DNA from: Isochrysis galbana
Lineage: Eukaryota; Haptophyta; Isochrysidales; Isochrysidaceae
Assembly: GCA_018136815.1 (NCBI GenBank)
Contig: CM030938.1
Coordinates: forward strand, 3,921,448-3,985,447
Length of the DNA stretch: 64,000 nucleotides
Reading direction: 5' to 3'
The notes under the pieces are model-generated. The model was given only the letters and a program-made list of their open reading frames with translations, did not search any database and had not been told where the DNA came from. Within the stretch, counting starts at the first letter, position 1. Each line of letters starts with the position of its first letter. A program made the position numbers and the translations under genes. This document shows, in pieces, positions 31,201 through 42,063 of the stretch.

Positions 31201-34200
31201 TGGGTGACCGTTGCTTGCGGGATGGGCTGCCTGGGCATGTAGAGCTACACGCAAGGACGCTCGATGAATGACGATGGCGGACCAGCGGCGAAGATTCAGC
31301 TGCGGCTGTACGCGGATTGCCGCGAGAAGAACGGCGGCGTGCAATTGCGGGTACGGAGATGGAGGATGTTTCGGCAGCCGTGGTCAGTACTCCACCGGAG
31401 GACCCGGATGGTGGCGGCGTGCGCATCGCGCAGATGACCAAGACGTTCGAGACCTCGTGCTTCACCTGGGGGGGGGGGGGGGGGGGGATGCAATACACCA
31501 CGTGAGTGGTACGAGAGTGCGCGCACCGTGTTCAGGACGAATTTCTGCATGCGCAAAGCCGGGGACGCATCTCGCACCTTGAGCAGCAGCTCCCAGCTCT
31601 TGGTGTCCATCCACTGCACGTTGTCGAGTAGGACCAAAGTCGGATGCTGCGACGCCTTTGCACGCAGAAGTTGCACGCATAATGCCAACAACTTGTCCCT
31701 CCGCTTCTCGCCACGAAGGTTGGCTGTGTACGGTGTATCTCCTATGCCAAGCCCCAACAGCCCCGAGAGCAGCGGCACATGACGCCACAATTCCGTAGAG
31801 CCATTGTCCAAAAGGGCACGAACGGACAAAGTGCGGCCCTCAGAAGCAGTGCCGAGCGTGGCGAGCATCTCTGCCCTTGGCATGGATGCAGAACCACGTG
31901 CTGAAGCGCCACCGCCTAACATCGATGGGCGAGCCGTAGGGGGACCGTTCAGAGCCGAGACGGCCGAACCGGATATGCACACGTTTTCGTCCAAGCGTCT
32001 CCCATGACGCCGAGACGTGTCAACTGTGGCAAGAGACTGCGCTAGGCCACGGCGAGCACCAAGTGTTTGACCAATGGAAAGGCCATCGAGCAGCTGACGG
32101 AAGACAAACCCAAACACGTGGAGCGGTGTTCCTTCATCAATGGCCGAGCAGGAGCCCTTGAGCACCGCCACGTTCAGCCCCATCGCCATGCGCTCTGCTT
32201 GTCGCAGAAGCGACGTCTTGCCCATGCCAGCCTCGCCTTGCACCATGAGAAGCCCGCCACGTGCATCGTTTGCGAGGGCCGAAAGCATTAGCTGCACCCT
32301 TGCACGCTCGTTCTGGCGCGTCTGCGCGGCAGCGCCTCCGCCCGGCGGGGGACCACCCAAGAGCCCTCGCCGCTCCGTAGGGCGAAAGACTGAAACTGGC
32401 TCCCCATGTCCCTTGACACGCAAGGGGGACAGGACGTCGAAGCGCACCTGGATGGAGACAGGGCAAAGGACGGCGCGTTGGCGAGCGCGCAAGCACGCGA
32501 GGCAGAGTCAGGGGGAATGTTCGTGGTCAGCCCAACGAGATGACATGCCCCCCCACTGGCCGTTGGGTTTACCTCATGCGCAGCGTCCCTCATTGTGTGC
32601 TCGTCGACGAGGACGCTGTCGTTGGCATCGGATGTCATCAACCTGGCCGCCATATTGACTGTGTCTCCATAGAAGGTGTACTCGCCCCGCTCAGCATTCC
32701 CCACCGACCCGGCAAAGACAGTGCCGGTGGTGAGCCCCACCCTCGCCTCATGGCCTAGCTCTCGCAGCGAGCGCACGATCTCCAGAGCGCACAGCACGCC
32801 GCGCACCGCGTCGTCCTCGTGCTGGTAGGGCGGCGGGCCGAAGGCCGCAAATAGTATGGTGCCCTTGTCGTCGACGTTGAAACGCGCGAGCATGCCCTCG
32901 AAGCGAGCAATCTCAGCTCGGATGGCGCCAAACACCTGCTGGGTCTTTGCAACGACGGCATCGAACACTTCATGCTCCCCCTCATGGTTCAAGCTAAGGA
33001 CGCGTACGAAGAGGATGGACGCAAGACGAAAGTCCGCGAGCCAATTCATCCCTGCAGTGCGCAGACGGTACTGGACGGGTTCGGGCACATAGGCTGCCAG
33101 CCGGAGCGCGGCTTCGGGCGAGCGCTCGACGAAACTTATAGCCACATCGCGCCGCTGGTTGAGTGATGCGGCGCGCTCAGCGTCGGCCTCTCTCCAGGCG
33201 CGCGAGTGGGCTGCCTTGCGCAGCCCACGGAGCTTTGCGAAGCCCTCCTCGTCGACCGTGGCCTCTGCGTGGGGCGCGAGCAGGCCCCAGACCTCAGGCG
33301 ACAGCACGCATTCCCTCTCCTTCGCACGTTTCTCTGCAGCGCGCAGCTGGCTCATCGGGGTGCCCATCAGCGCAAACCCGTCGCGCCGCTCCGGGTTGTG
33401 CGAACGCGGCCGGTCGCCCCGTGAGGAGGTGGGAGTGCTTACGCCGCAGCCGCTCGAGAGATGGGCCCAAGTCACCTCGGCCGCGGCCAGGGCTGCGGGT
33501 GAACCATCGGCCACAGATGACGGCGGGGGCGAGGCGGCCGATGAGGTGGTCGTGCTCGGAGGATTGCCGGCCACGTGGATGGCAATCAGCTCGCCCGCGC
33601 CCATGGCCGCGTGCAACGAGATGGCGGCCACGCCGTAGTGCGAGTAGCGCTCTAGTGAGAAGTGAGACGCGCATTCAAACATATCGAGCGCACATTGGGC
33701 GGCGCGAAGCGAGGCGCGCACAAGCGCCGCCCGGCCCGGATCGAGAGATGCAACTGCGTTTGGTGTCCAGCTGAGCGGCATGCCGCCTGCGCCAGTGCTG
33801 GCCTCGCCCATCGACGACGAGGAGGAAGGTGCAAAGCGCGGCGTCGCTGTCGGAGAGCGGCGCGGCGAGGTGGGTTTACCGCCATTTCGGGACGAGGTCC
33901 AGCCACGCGTACTTTTCGGCAAGGAGGAGGCTATCGGCGAGCTCGCACCTGACGCACTTGCAACGTTGCCTGCCGCACCCGTCGTTCGCTTGGTTGACCC
34001 CTTACTAAAGAAGCTGATCAAGCCAGCTATCGGGCCTGGGCTGTCGCTCGGGGAGTGGCTGCCATTCGCTGTGGCGTGCGTCGAGCTCGGAAGCAGTCCC
34101 GGCAGGAGAGCGGGAGGCAGCCTTTTGACGTCATCAATATCTGGGCGTCGAGAAGAAGCAGCCGGCTCACCCGAGGAGCCGGAGCGCATAAGCCGGCTGG

Positions 34201-35299
34201 CCGACGTGGTGCGCGTGATGGCGCTGACGACGCCCGCGACCATACTGCCGGTTGCCGACGGTCCTACTGGCTTCGTGGTCGGGCTCACGGCCTGTAAAGC
34301 GGGTGATCGATCGGCCGGGCGCAGCGAGCCCTCCGAAGGCTCGCGCGAGGTGAGCTGCCCCGACGGCTCGCGCGATGCCGTGGTGCCTGAGGGCTCATGA
34401 GAAGCCACTGTCGACTCGCGCAAGGAGGCCTCCTCGGCAATGGTAAGGGGCAGGCTCCTTGCACCACTGCCGCTCGCGAGCGAGCCGTTAGACGCCTGCC
34501 GCATGTGCCCGCGCGGTGGCGATGCCTTTGAGTCCCCGCCGCCAGTCGTCCCGCCGCCCTTGCAGTTGTGCGCCGCCGTGCTCACACCATCGGACCGCTC
34601 ACCGAGCCCGCCCTCGACAGGCACCGCCTCAAAGAGAACCGTCATGGCGTCGCCCGAAAAGGAGACGACGTCGCCGCCGTGAGCGTGAAAGCACTTGATG
34701 AGCAAGTCGAAGTAGTCTGAGAGGATCTTGTTCAGCTCTTCGGCCCCGCGCGCTGGCCCCAGCTCACTCGCCTGCAGCTGCTGCGTCAGCTGCGTGAAGC
34801 CGGTGATGTCAGCAAATAGGAGCGCGCCGCGCACGCGCTCGGCATACGGAAGCTGGCGCACACTCGCCTCGTCAAACTGGCGGAGGACGAGGCCGGGCAC
34901 GTAAAGTGTGAGAGCCTCGAGGGCGAGCGGCTCAGCCAGCCGATCCGAGTCCCACCCTGGCTTGCCCCCTCCTCGCCCGCTGAGGGACCCTGTCTCCGCT
35001 CTCTCGATCGAGTCGAGCAGCCACGACGATCTCCCGGCTGCAGCGAGCGCGGAGGAGTTTGGGGTGGCGGCAAGTGTGAGAATGGAGCGGGTGGGTGCAC
35101 GCACGAGTCCCATCACCCCCGTGTTCGTGTAGACTGCCTCTGCCACCTCATCTCTCACTGCGGAAGAGAAGCGAGGGCCGAGAGAGTCGGAAGAACCCTC
35201 GGTGAGGGAAGAAGGGGTGGCGTGGCCCTCTGTAGAGGCGTCGGCGGGGTGACGAGGGAGGAGGAGCTGGCGGCGCACGTCGGTGGGCCGTCCGTCCAT
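28206..35299 (-). CDS. Soluble adenylyl cyclase (ADCY10-like): C1-C2 cyclase, AAA/NTPase, helical tail
   Basis: Makes cAMP from ATP; characterised relatives are cytosolic and bicarbonate-sensitive. Six exons join in phase 0: 35299-32573, 32447-31578, 31465-30821, 30589-30167, 30025-29651 and 29462-28206, about 2,098 residues. C1 starts GALLFADITGFTQLTQQL, with the second metal Asp in VVSFSGDAMTVLFE. A Ser/Pro-rich insert of roughly 270 residues interrupts it before SLHAAMGAGELIAIH and KERECVLSPEVWGLL. C2 has ARFNVDDKGTILFAAFG and GEYTFYGDTVNMAARLM. Exon 2 adds VSVFRPTER, Walker A GEAGMGKTSLL and Walker B LVLLDNVQWMD. Exons 3-5 give NVLVICAMRTP, the SEGNPLYCHEI motif and a sensor-like YSFRSAMLRDVIYA. 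Exon 6 is a helical tail. The start is the ATG at 35299 below a long CT-rich sense leader. Confidence 0.9.
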
Positions 35300-36130
35300 C
35301 CTCCGCGTGACGGGAGAGGGGAGAGAGGGAGTGGGGTGGAGTGTGAGGTGGGGTGGTGGGGGGAGGACGGGGTGGTGGCCGGGGAGGGAGGGAAAGGAGA
35401 GCAGAGTGTGGGGCACAGAGAGAGGAAAGAAGAATGTGCGCGGGGCAGACAGGGATGAGGAAGTTACGTGAAGTAGGAGAGAGGGGTACTTAATGATTGT
35501 AGAGAGAGAGAGAGGGTGTGGTGTGGTGGTGGTGTGACTGATTGGCCCTTGAAGAGGAGAAAAAAAGGACCATTGATTATGGGAAGAACACTCGCGCGCG
35601 AGAGAGGGTGATTCAGGAGATGAAGGAGAGACGCCGCGAGAGTAAGGAGAATATAATAGAGAGCGTGGAGGAGGAGGAGGGTGCTCCATAGAGAGAGAGA
35701 GAGGAGAGAGAGAGGCAAATATAGAAGAGAAGAAAACAAGGTGTGTCCGATGTCTCTCTAGCAGGGACAGGAAGTATTGTACTCTCTTCACACAGTCCAA
35801 GAAGCTCCTCTCTCTTCTTGACGTGTCAGTTGTCCGGAGATCGCACAGGAAGGTGTGCGTGAGAGAGAAGAAAGGAGAGGAGGTTAGGTTTAAGCAGACG
35901 ATACGTAAAGAAAGGAAAGGAGAGAGAGGGCAGGGGGGAAGGAAGGGGGGGGGGACGAGGAGAGCGAGGGGGGAGAGAGAGAGAGAGAGAGAAAAGGGAG
36001 TCACGCCCTGCTTCCTCCTCCCCCCCCCCCCCCCCCCCCCCTCTCCCCCCCCCCCTCCCCCCCTTCCCCCCCCCCCCCCCCCCCCCCCCCGCCGCCCGCC
36101 CGCGAGCGCGCGCCTCTCTGTGCTCCACGT
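35300..36130 (-). promoter_or_regulatory. CT-rich leader/promoter of the adenylyl cyclase gene
   Basis: From 35300 to about 36000 the + strand is GA-rich, so the sense strand of the cyclase gene is CT-rich. At about 36010-36092 the bias flips to long C-runs on the + strand. The flip may mark the upstream limit of the leader. The open frame running through here continues the coding frame only because the repeat lacks stops. Confidence 0.5.
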
Positions 36131-36290
36131 GCAGATGCATTCCACACGTAGAGCTCTAGAGTATTGTACTCGTAGGTCCTCTAACCTCTGAAGGTAGTCG
36201 GGGGTTTTTGCGGGGTTGAAACAACGTTGGAAGAAGGTTCGAAGAGCTCGTTCAAAGAAGTCACGATCCTCAATCCTTCCTTAAACCGGA

Positions 36291-36327
36291 GAGTTGGAAG
36301 AGGCCCAGTGCGCGCCTCTTCCAACTG
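36291..36327. other. Perfect 12-bp hairpin in 5' leader
   Basis: GTTGGAAGAGGC and GCCTCTTCCAAC are separated by about ten bases, about 40 bp before the ATG of the Myb/SANT-like gene. It would form a strong stem in the leader RNA. Confidence 0.7.
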
Positions 36328-36367
36328 TCTGCCGGTGGAAGAGAGGAGAGAGGAGAGCGAGAGAGTG

Positions 36368-38328
36368 ATGGCGCCGAGGCCGGTGAGGGCAGCCCGGCGG
36401 CACATGCCAACCGCGAGCCAAGGCGCCGGCCGAGCGTCGCAAGGGTGGCGGGGTGGGGATGATGGGGCCCCAGCAGCGCGCGCACAACGCCCCCTCACTC
36501 GCCACGTTCCGCAGGAGAGAGAAGCGCGCAACAGCCGCTTCGACTGGACAGTCGAGCGCAAAGTTGCGCTGCTGAAGCAAGTGCTGGAGGCAGGCGACGA
36601 GGCGTTCAAGACGTTCAAGGACGGCAGCACGGCGGCGAAAAACGGACACACCCAGAAGTCGGTGTGGACGAACGAGGAGAACGGCATCTTGCCCATGGTG
36701 ATGCGCGACGACTCCATGCAGGGCGCCTCGTTGCCATCGTACGCCTCTGTGATCGCCTCGCTGAAAGGTTGGGTTCAGGTGTGCCCTGCGATTGCGGCGA
36801 CCTGCTTGCACGCGTGGCTTCACCACAAGCCTAGCCTGGGCCTTCAGGCGTGGTCTCATCCCAACAGGCAAATTCACTGCCCCCCCCCCACTTGCCTGCC
36901 TGCGGATGCAGGCAGGCGCGCATCTCTTCACCGCTGGGAAGGAGCAAGCGGAGCCGATCGAGGTGGACGACCCCGAGGACACCTCGGAGACCAAGTCGGA
37001 GCGCCCTCTGTCGGAGTACGAGACGTTGATCGTTGAGGTGAGCGAGCTCCTCAATTCGGCGTCCCAAAACTCTGCCAAGCGCAAGGCAGAGAGAGAAGCG
37101 GATCGTTCTGCGAATGCGGCACAGAACGAGGCAGCCAAGCAAGCGTACCGTGACCTGAGCGAAGATGAGTTGCGGGTGAGTGCTCGGCCCCCGTGCGACA
37201 TTGTGCCTGTTCTTGCACGCCCGCGCAGCACGTCTCAAATCTGCCGTGTGCACTCGCTCGCAGGCCGCACAGCGCTCGGGGTCAGGCAGTGTGCAGCCCA
37301 GATGGGACAATAGGCTTCTAATAGGTTCTATTAAGAGGTCAAGAGGCCTACCAGACCTGTTACCTGTTAATAGGTAATAGGTTAAAAAAAACCTTTCAAT
37401 ATTTTCGCCTCGCGCGTGGCTATAGGCCTATACTATAGGTACCGCTATCGTAGCCACGCCCAAATCATCTCAGATCCCTTCCTCTCCCTAGTAACTTAGC
37501 TCAGAAGTCAGAAGCCAATCATATTCATAATGTACAGCACATACTGATACATCTATAATATTAGTAAAATGAGTTTTATTTTGACCTGTTACGGACCTAT
37601 TGCGACCTGTTAAGAGGTCCTCTTAATAGGAAGAGGCCCCCGAAACCTGTTGACCTTGTACCTGTTGTCCCATCCGGGGTGTGCAGTCGAGCACCGAGTC
37701 GCTCCCCGACCGCATTGAGGTCGAGTCCTTCATGCTGCACTATTATGAGGAGGAGCTCGCGGAGGGTCTCGACTTGCAGGACTTCCTTAAGGACGAACCA
37801 AAGTGGCCTGCAGGGTTCGCGTTGGACGGCCCCGACTCCGAAGGTAAGTACCATTTCGTGCGTAAGGAGAGCAGCGCACAAAGCGCAAAGAAGGTGAAGC
37901 CCGCGACCGCACGTAAAGCCGCACATGCGCGCGATGCTCTTGTTGACATTCTGGAAGCGCACAAGGAGGAGATTGCTGCGAGTGCCAAGGCGAATGACGC
38001 GCTAGCGGCTGCGCAGGCAAGGCGCGACGAAATGGCAAGCAAGGCACAAGCGGAGGAGGCCTCATTCCGTGCGCGAGAGCTCGCGCATCGGGAGCGCACG
38101 GAACTTGCGGCGTTGGAGCGCGAAAAGGAGCGTGACTTGCGCGAGGAAAAGCGTTGGGAGTACGAAGTGGCGCGTGAGGAAACGCGCGCGAGGCGTGAGG
38201 CGGCAGTGGATGAAGAGCGCAGGAAGTGGAAGGAGGAGCAGGCTAAGCGCGACGACGCGCGTGACGAACGGCAAACGCGGATGATGACCTGCATGATGCA
38301 GCTCATCGAGAAAGCATTATCCAAGTGA
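36368..38328 (+). CDS. Myb/SANT-like coiled-coil protein, gene carrying a MITE
   Basis: Probable DNA-binding protein of about 437 residues. Exon 1 (36368-36778) ends LKGWVQ at a GTGTGC donor and has a Myb/SANT-type first helix, RFDWTVERKVALLKQVLEAG. Exon 2 (36912-37175, after GATGCAG) is acidic then charged (VEVSELLNSASQNSAKRKAE). Exon 3, if it starts at 37687, runs SSTESLPDRIEVESFMLHYYEEELAEG and ends in a long Glu/Arg/Ala coiled coil and the stop at 38328. A 382-bp MITE (37297-37678) lies just before exon 3. Without it, the frame from the CTCGCAG acceptor (37264) reads AAQRSGSGSVQSSTES in phase. Such Myb-plus-coil genes are often transposon-related in algae, so it may be a domesticated or accessory gene. 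Confidence 0.6.
37289..37296. repeat. MITE target-site duplication, left copy
   Basis: GTGTGCAG, identical to 37679-37686. Confidence 0.85.
37297..37678. mobile_element. 382-bp hAT-type MITE inserted in a coding exon
   Basis: The left end CCCAGATGGGACAATAGG and the inverted right end CCCGGATGGGACAACAGG match at 16 of 18 bases. The element is flanked by a perfect 8-bp duplication, GTGTGCAG. It is AT-rich compared with the gene around it and has no coding capacity, with internal TAATAGG and AGGTC repeats. The 8-bp duplication points to a hAT-class mobiliser, but the ends differ from the hAT element at 20664, so another transposase would have moved it. Confidence 0.85.
37679..37686. repeat. MITE target-site duplication, right copy
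   Basis: GTGTGCAG. Its final CAG can act as an in-phase splice acceptor for the downstream coding block starting at 37687. Confidence 0.85.
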
Positions 38329-40240
38329 GACGCCCCATCCCTGGTCGCCAGGCAGACAGGGGCCTCAGGGCGGCACCCAAGGCCAGCGAGGCGAGCGAGG
38401 GAGAGGCAGGGGGGGCCAGGGGCTGAGCCCCAGCCTCCACTGCCCCCTGAGCTGCCCATGCTGGCCCTCTGGGAGCCCCCAAAGGACCTCTGAGAGCAGG
38501 CCAGGGCGCGCCGCATGGCGACGCGCCGCAGGGACCGGGGCGGAAGAGAGTGGAAAGAGGGAGAGGGGGGGATTTGCACCCCCCCCGATGGAGTGTGGTG
38601 AGAAACGAGACCCATTTGCGTTAGCAAATGGGCGGAGGGGGGCGGCTGGCGACAGGAGGAAGATGAGGAGGGAGAGACTCAAGACGCCTACGGGAACCAC
38701 TGTGGCAGGTATCTCGAGGCGCAGTCTTCTATTTCTCGAGGACAGCTCGCGGCGAGAGCTGTAAGGGTCGTTCTTCTTCTTTGACGAGAGGTTCCTCCCC
38801 CCCCCCCGGTGCTTTTTCCCGGAGAGTCGGCCGGCGTCGACCGGTCCGCCTCAATGGGTTTTCCCCCATTTTAACTTGTGGGGAGTTAGAATGGGAGCCG
38901 GGGGCATGCGAGGGGGGAGATGTGGAGGGGTGCATAGTACATAGTAGTATGTATCTGTGACAACAGCACGCGCCAAGGTGCACGGGCAGGTGCGCTGAGG
39001 GCTGTCGTGTTAGTACCGGGCTAGTGAGAGTAGTGGTACTAATGCTCAGATAGATTAAAAATATACTATATCTACATGAGAGGATGGCAGATGGCAGTAA
39101 AATACACCATTCAGGATTCAGGAAGGCGGGTGATGATGTGGGCGATGGGCTGACGATGGGTCCCTATGTCCCTATACATACATACAAAAATAGTCTATAG
39201 TGCTGTGTGTGTATATATGTAAGTATATATATATATAGCCTCCCCCCCCTACCCCGTATGTGTATACAGCTGTGTATAAAGTGTGTATACATGCCAGACC
39301 CGTATACACGCGTATAATATGTATACGGGGGCCTGTCGGTGTGTATACGCCATCTAGGCTGGGGAATCCTTGGACACCCAGGAGGGATGGAAAATAGTTG
39401 TATAAAAGCGTGAGTGACTACCGGCCTACATCTAGGATCGACGCGCGGCCCCGCCCGAATGCCGAATGCCGAATGGCGTGACTGGCGTGGAACCACACAT
39501 GTGGCATGTGGTTCCAAATCTCGTTGTGAATGAACAAAGTGTCAAGAAAGCTTTGTCGTCCACGTGACGAACAGACCTACCAACGGAAGATGCTAGGAGG
39601 GATTGGGACCAATGAACGCTTTTTGTCTAGTGCGTAGTGCGTAGTGGGTAGTGCGTAGTGCACTTGGCACTTGGCATTTGCATTTGCATTTGGGCCGCAC
39701 CCCTGACCCCTGACCCTGACACCAAAAACAAAGGAATGGGGGGGGGGGAAGGGATCAAGGCGGAGCGAAGGGAAATAAGGGCGGCGTCGGCTGGAAGGTA
39801 ATAGCCCTGAATCTTCAGATGTTTTTTTGTCAGAAGGCATCCTTCAATTCTTTAGTTCTTTACTTTAGTAATGGCCCGCCCAACGGCCAGGATGTTAGAG
39901 GGTATAATCACTAGAAGTATAATTAGTTTTAGTAGTTGGGTTCCCGCAGACGCCCGCCGTAAGGGGGCGTGTGTGTGGGCGGCGCGCGACGAGAGGCGGC
40001 CGACGAGCAACGACGGAGCTGATAACAGAGGAAAGAGAGAGAAACAAATATAGTGAAACAAAGGAGAACAGGAGGCAACTTTGGGATCACGGGGAGAGCA
40101 CGAGGATAGAGAGAAGGAAGGAGGGGGTACTAGAAAATAGAGGGCGTGGAGGTCTTCTAGAGTTGCCCACGGGTGAGTCCCAAGAGGAGAGAGAAGAGAA
40201 ACGAGCGGTGAGAGAAGAAGAGAGATGGAGGAGAGCGTGG
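38329..40240. other. Intergenic region with repeats
   Basis: No gene is recognised. It contains a repeat at 38976-39050, a GTATAC-rich stretch at 39258-39355 and TA repeats near 39220-39238. There are nested short tandem repeats at 39630-39720 (GCGTAGT, CATTTG, ACCCCTG types) and a 50-bp piece at 39755-39805 that resembles 42232-42290. Confidence 0.5.
38976..39050 (+). repeat. Dispersed repeat with TAGTACC stem, copy of 24945-25019
   Basis: The two copies share TGCGCTGAGGG.TGTCGTG.TAGTACCGGGCTAGTG.GAGTAGTGGTACTAA.GCTCAG with only scattered changes. Within each, TAGTACC and GGTACTA can pair as a short hairpin. Confidence 0.85.
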
Positions 40241-40254
40241 AGCCCGCGTGGGAA

Positions 40255-40503
40255 GCGGTTTTCCTCTCTCTCTCTGTCTCTCTCTCTCTCTCTCTCCCTC
40301 TCTCTCTCCCTCTCTCTCCCTCTCTTCCCCTCTTTCTCTCCCCGCCTCTTCTCTTCTCATTCTCCTTCCATCCCTCCCTCCCTCGTTCTCTCTCTCCTTC
40401 TCTCTCTTTAAACCCCTTCTTCCATCCCTTCCTCTCTCCCTCCCGCTGCCTGTCCTCTCCGTGCCTCGCCCTTCCCTTCCTTCCCCTCTCCCCCACCGCC
40501 GCC
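40255..40503 (+). promoter_or_regulatory. CT-rich leader of the sulfotransferase-like gene
   Basis: Coding-strand CT repeats run almost to the start codon, which has a good context (GCCGCCATGCC). Confidence 0.6.
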
Positions 40504-42063
40504 ATGCCTCTCCCCTTCTCCCGCTCCTCCTCCTCCGTGACCCTCTCTCTGCTTCTCGCAGCTTCTGCCTGTGCCAAGCGGTGCGATCTCTTCCGCGTGC
40601 CAGGGAAGGGCCTCATGTGTGGCCCTGCTGCCTTTGTCCCAGCCTTTGGCAAGTGCGGCACCAACGCACTCAAGGCGTACACTGAGCTCCATCCACATGT
40701 CAAGTGGCCGCTCCAGTCAGAGGTCAACTTCGACCCCGACGTCATCTCGCCTGTCGATCTCATCGCGCAGCACAGCCCAGGAGTCTACCCCGGCGACCCC
40801 AACGTCTGGATGGTGAAGCATCCTGCGCTTGAGCGAGGAGGAGCGCCGCTTGCCAAGCGGCTACTCACAAACTACCCGTCCGCCGCTCTGCTCTTCGTCA
40901 CGTGCGACCCTGCCACGTTGGCGTTTAGATGGTACCGACACTACATCGAGCGGACCGTTAGCTATATATGCCGCGACGGCAACCAATGCGGCACCCACGT
41001 TCGCGGCGACCCATCCGGGCCCGAGGACGTGCTGCACTTCGTGCAGCGGTTTGGCATCAGCAACTTGATGGAGCTCTACGCACGCATCTATCCGTTCGAT
41101 GACGACTGCCAGCGGAGCGAGCAGGACGAGGACATGCTTCACACGATGAGGAGCACGTTCATGATCGGGATGGATATATTCGGACCGCGAATACGCTGTC
41201 AAGAGTGGAACCCCGCGGACAAAACTTCCACGTCGCGCACGCGGCATGACGAGACGGTCCTTGAATTTATGAGTGCTGGGTACCGGATGGGTGAGACGAT
41301 GGACGTCTTCTTCATGGAGGGCTGGCAGGACAATGGCGTACGCTACCTCGAAAGAATTCATGGCATACTACAGGTCCCGCTCGAAGGCTTCCCATGGGAA
41401 AAGACCAATGACTTCAAGCCGGTGTACTCGATCACCCAGTCCGGCAATACGGTCAACGCGCAGTCGCTACCCGGACGTGAGCAGGAACTCAACCAGATGA
41501 AGCTCGACGACCTCACGCTTGTGCCTGTCTCCAAGGTGGCGCGGAGAGCCGCCCACAGGGAGTGCTGCGCATGGAATGCGCTTCTCGGCCACATGCCGCC
41601 GTGGGAGACGTGCAACGGACCGTGTATGCCTCCGCCCTTGCCTCCGCCGCCCGCGCTGCCGCCAGCACCTCCCCGCCCCAGCCCGCCGCCGCCGCCGCTC
41701 CCACCTTCGCCACATCCTTCTCCACCGCCGCCCGCGTCGCCCGAGCTCTCGGTCTTACTGCTGCTCACGAAGTGGCGTTCAAAGCCGACGGTACTTCTCG
41801 CGGTCGCCTTCCTCATGGGGTGCGTCTCGTTCGCCTTCTTTGTTGTCGGGGTTGTTGCGTTCCGCCAGTCGTGCCGCTCGCGTGAGGTGGTGCGTGCGAC
41901 TGCGCCGGATAGGGATGACGACGAGGAGGATGAAGAGCAGAGCGGAGACAGCGACGACGGGGATATGGAGGTGGGCCAGCGTGCGGTGAGGGTGAGCCGT
42001 GGCAATAGTGGGCGATCTAGCAAGGGTCGCAAATCCCACGTGGAATGCTACACAGATTTATGA
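40504..42063 (+). CDS. Type I membrane sulfotransferase-like protein with proline-rich stalk
   Basis: A 519-residue single-exon protein. An N-terminal signal peptide (SVTLSLLLAASACA) leads into a lumenal or extracellular domain. FGKCGTNALKAYTELHPHVKW near residues 48-68 resembles the PAPS 5'-phosphosulfate loop of sulfotransferases. VTCDPATLAFRWYRHYIER resembles the 3'-phosphate-binding RxPxxRxxSxY stretch, but with changed residues. After about residue 375 comes a Cys-containing segment, then a long polyproline stalk like those of algal hydroxyproline-rich proteins. One transmembrane helix (VLLAVAFLMGCVSFAFFVVG) and an acidic cytosolic tail (DDDEEDEEQ) follow. Most Golgi sulfotransferases are type II, so this topology is reversed. 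Activity is uncertain because the first loop has Cys in place of the usual basic/Gly pattern. Confidence 0.72.
   Translation: MPLPFSRSSSSVTLSLLLAASACAKRCDLFRVPGKGLMCGPAAFVPAFGKCGTNALKAYTELHPHVKWPLQSEVNFDPDVISPVDLIAQHSPGVYPGDPNVWMVKHPALERGGAPLAKRLLTNYPSAALLFVTCDPATLAFRWYRHYIERTVSYICRDGNQCGTHVRGDPSGPEDVLHFVQRFGISNLMELYARIYPFDDDCQRSEQDEDMLHTMRSTFMIGMDIFGPRIRCQEWNPADKTSTSRTRHDETVLEFMSAGYRMGETMDVFFMEGWQDNGVRYLERIHGILQVPLEGFPWEKTNDFKPVYSITQSGNTVNAQSLPGREQELNQMKLDDLTLVPVSKVARRAAHRECCAWNALLGHMPPWETCNGPCMPPPLPPPPALPPAPPRPSPPPPPLPPSPHPSPPPPASPELSVLLLLTKWRSKPTVLLAVAFLMGCVSFAFFVVGVVAFRQSCRSREVVRATAPDRDDDEEDEEQSGDSDDGDMEVGQRAVRVSRGNSGRSSKGRKSHVECYTDL

Noticed and set aside
30779..31501. Separate protein starting MVYCIPPPPPP
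   Set aside because: The beginning is the intron's C-run; the rest is exon 3 of the cyclase gene.
35300..36145. N-terminal extension of the cyclase starting MECICTW
   Set aside because: It would be Gly/Pro/Ser translation of simple repeats; the ATG at 35299 fits the leader pattern.
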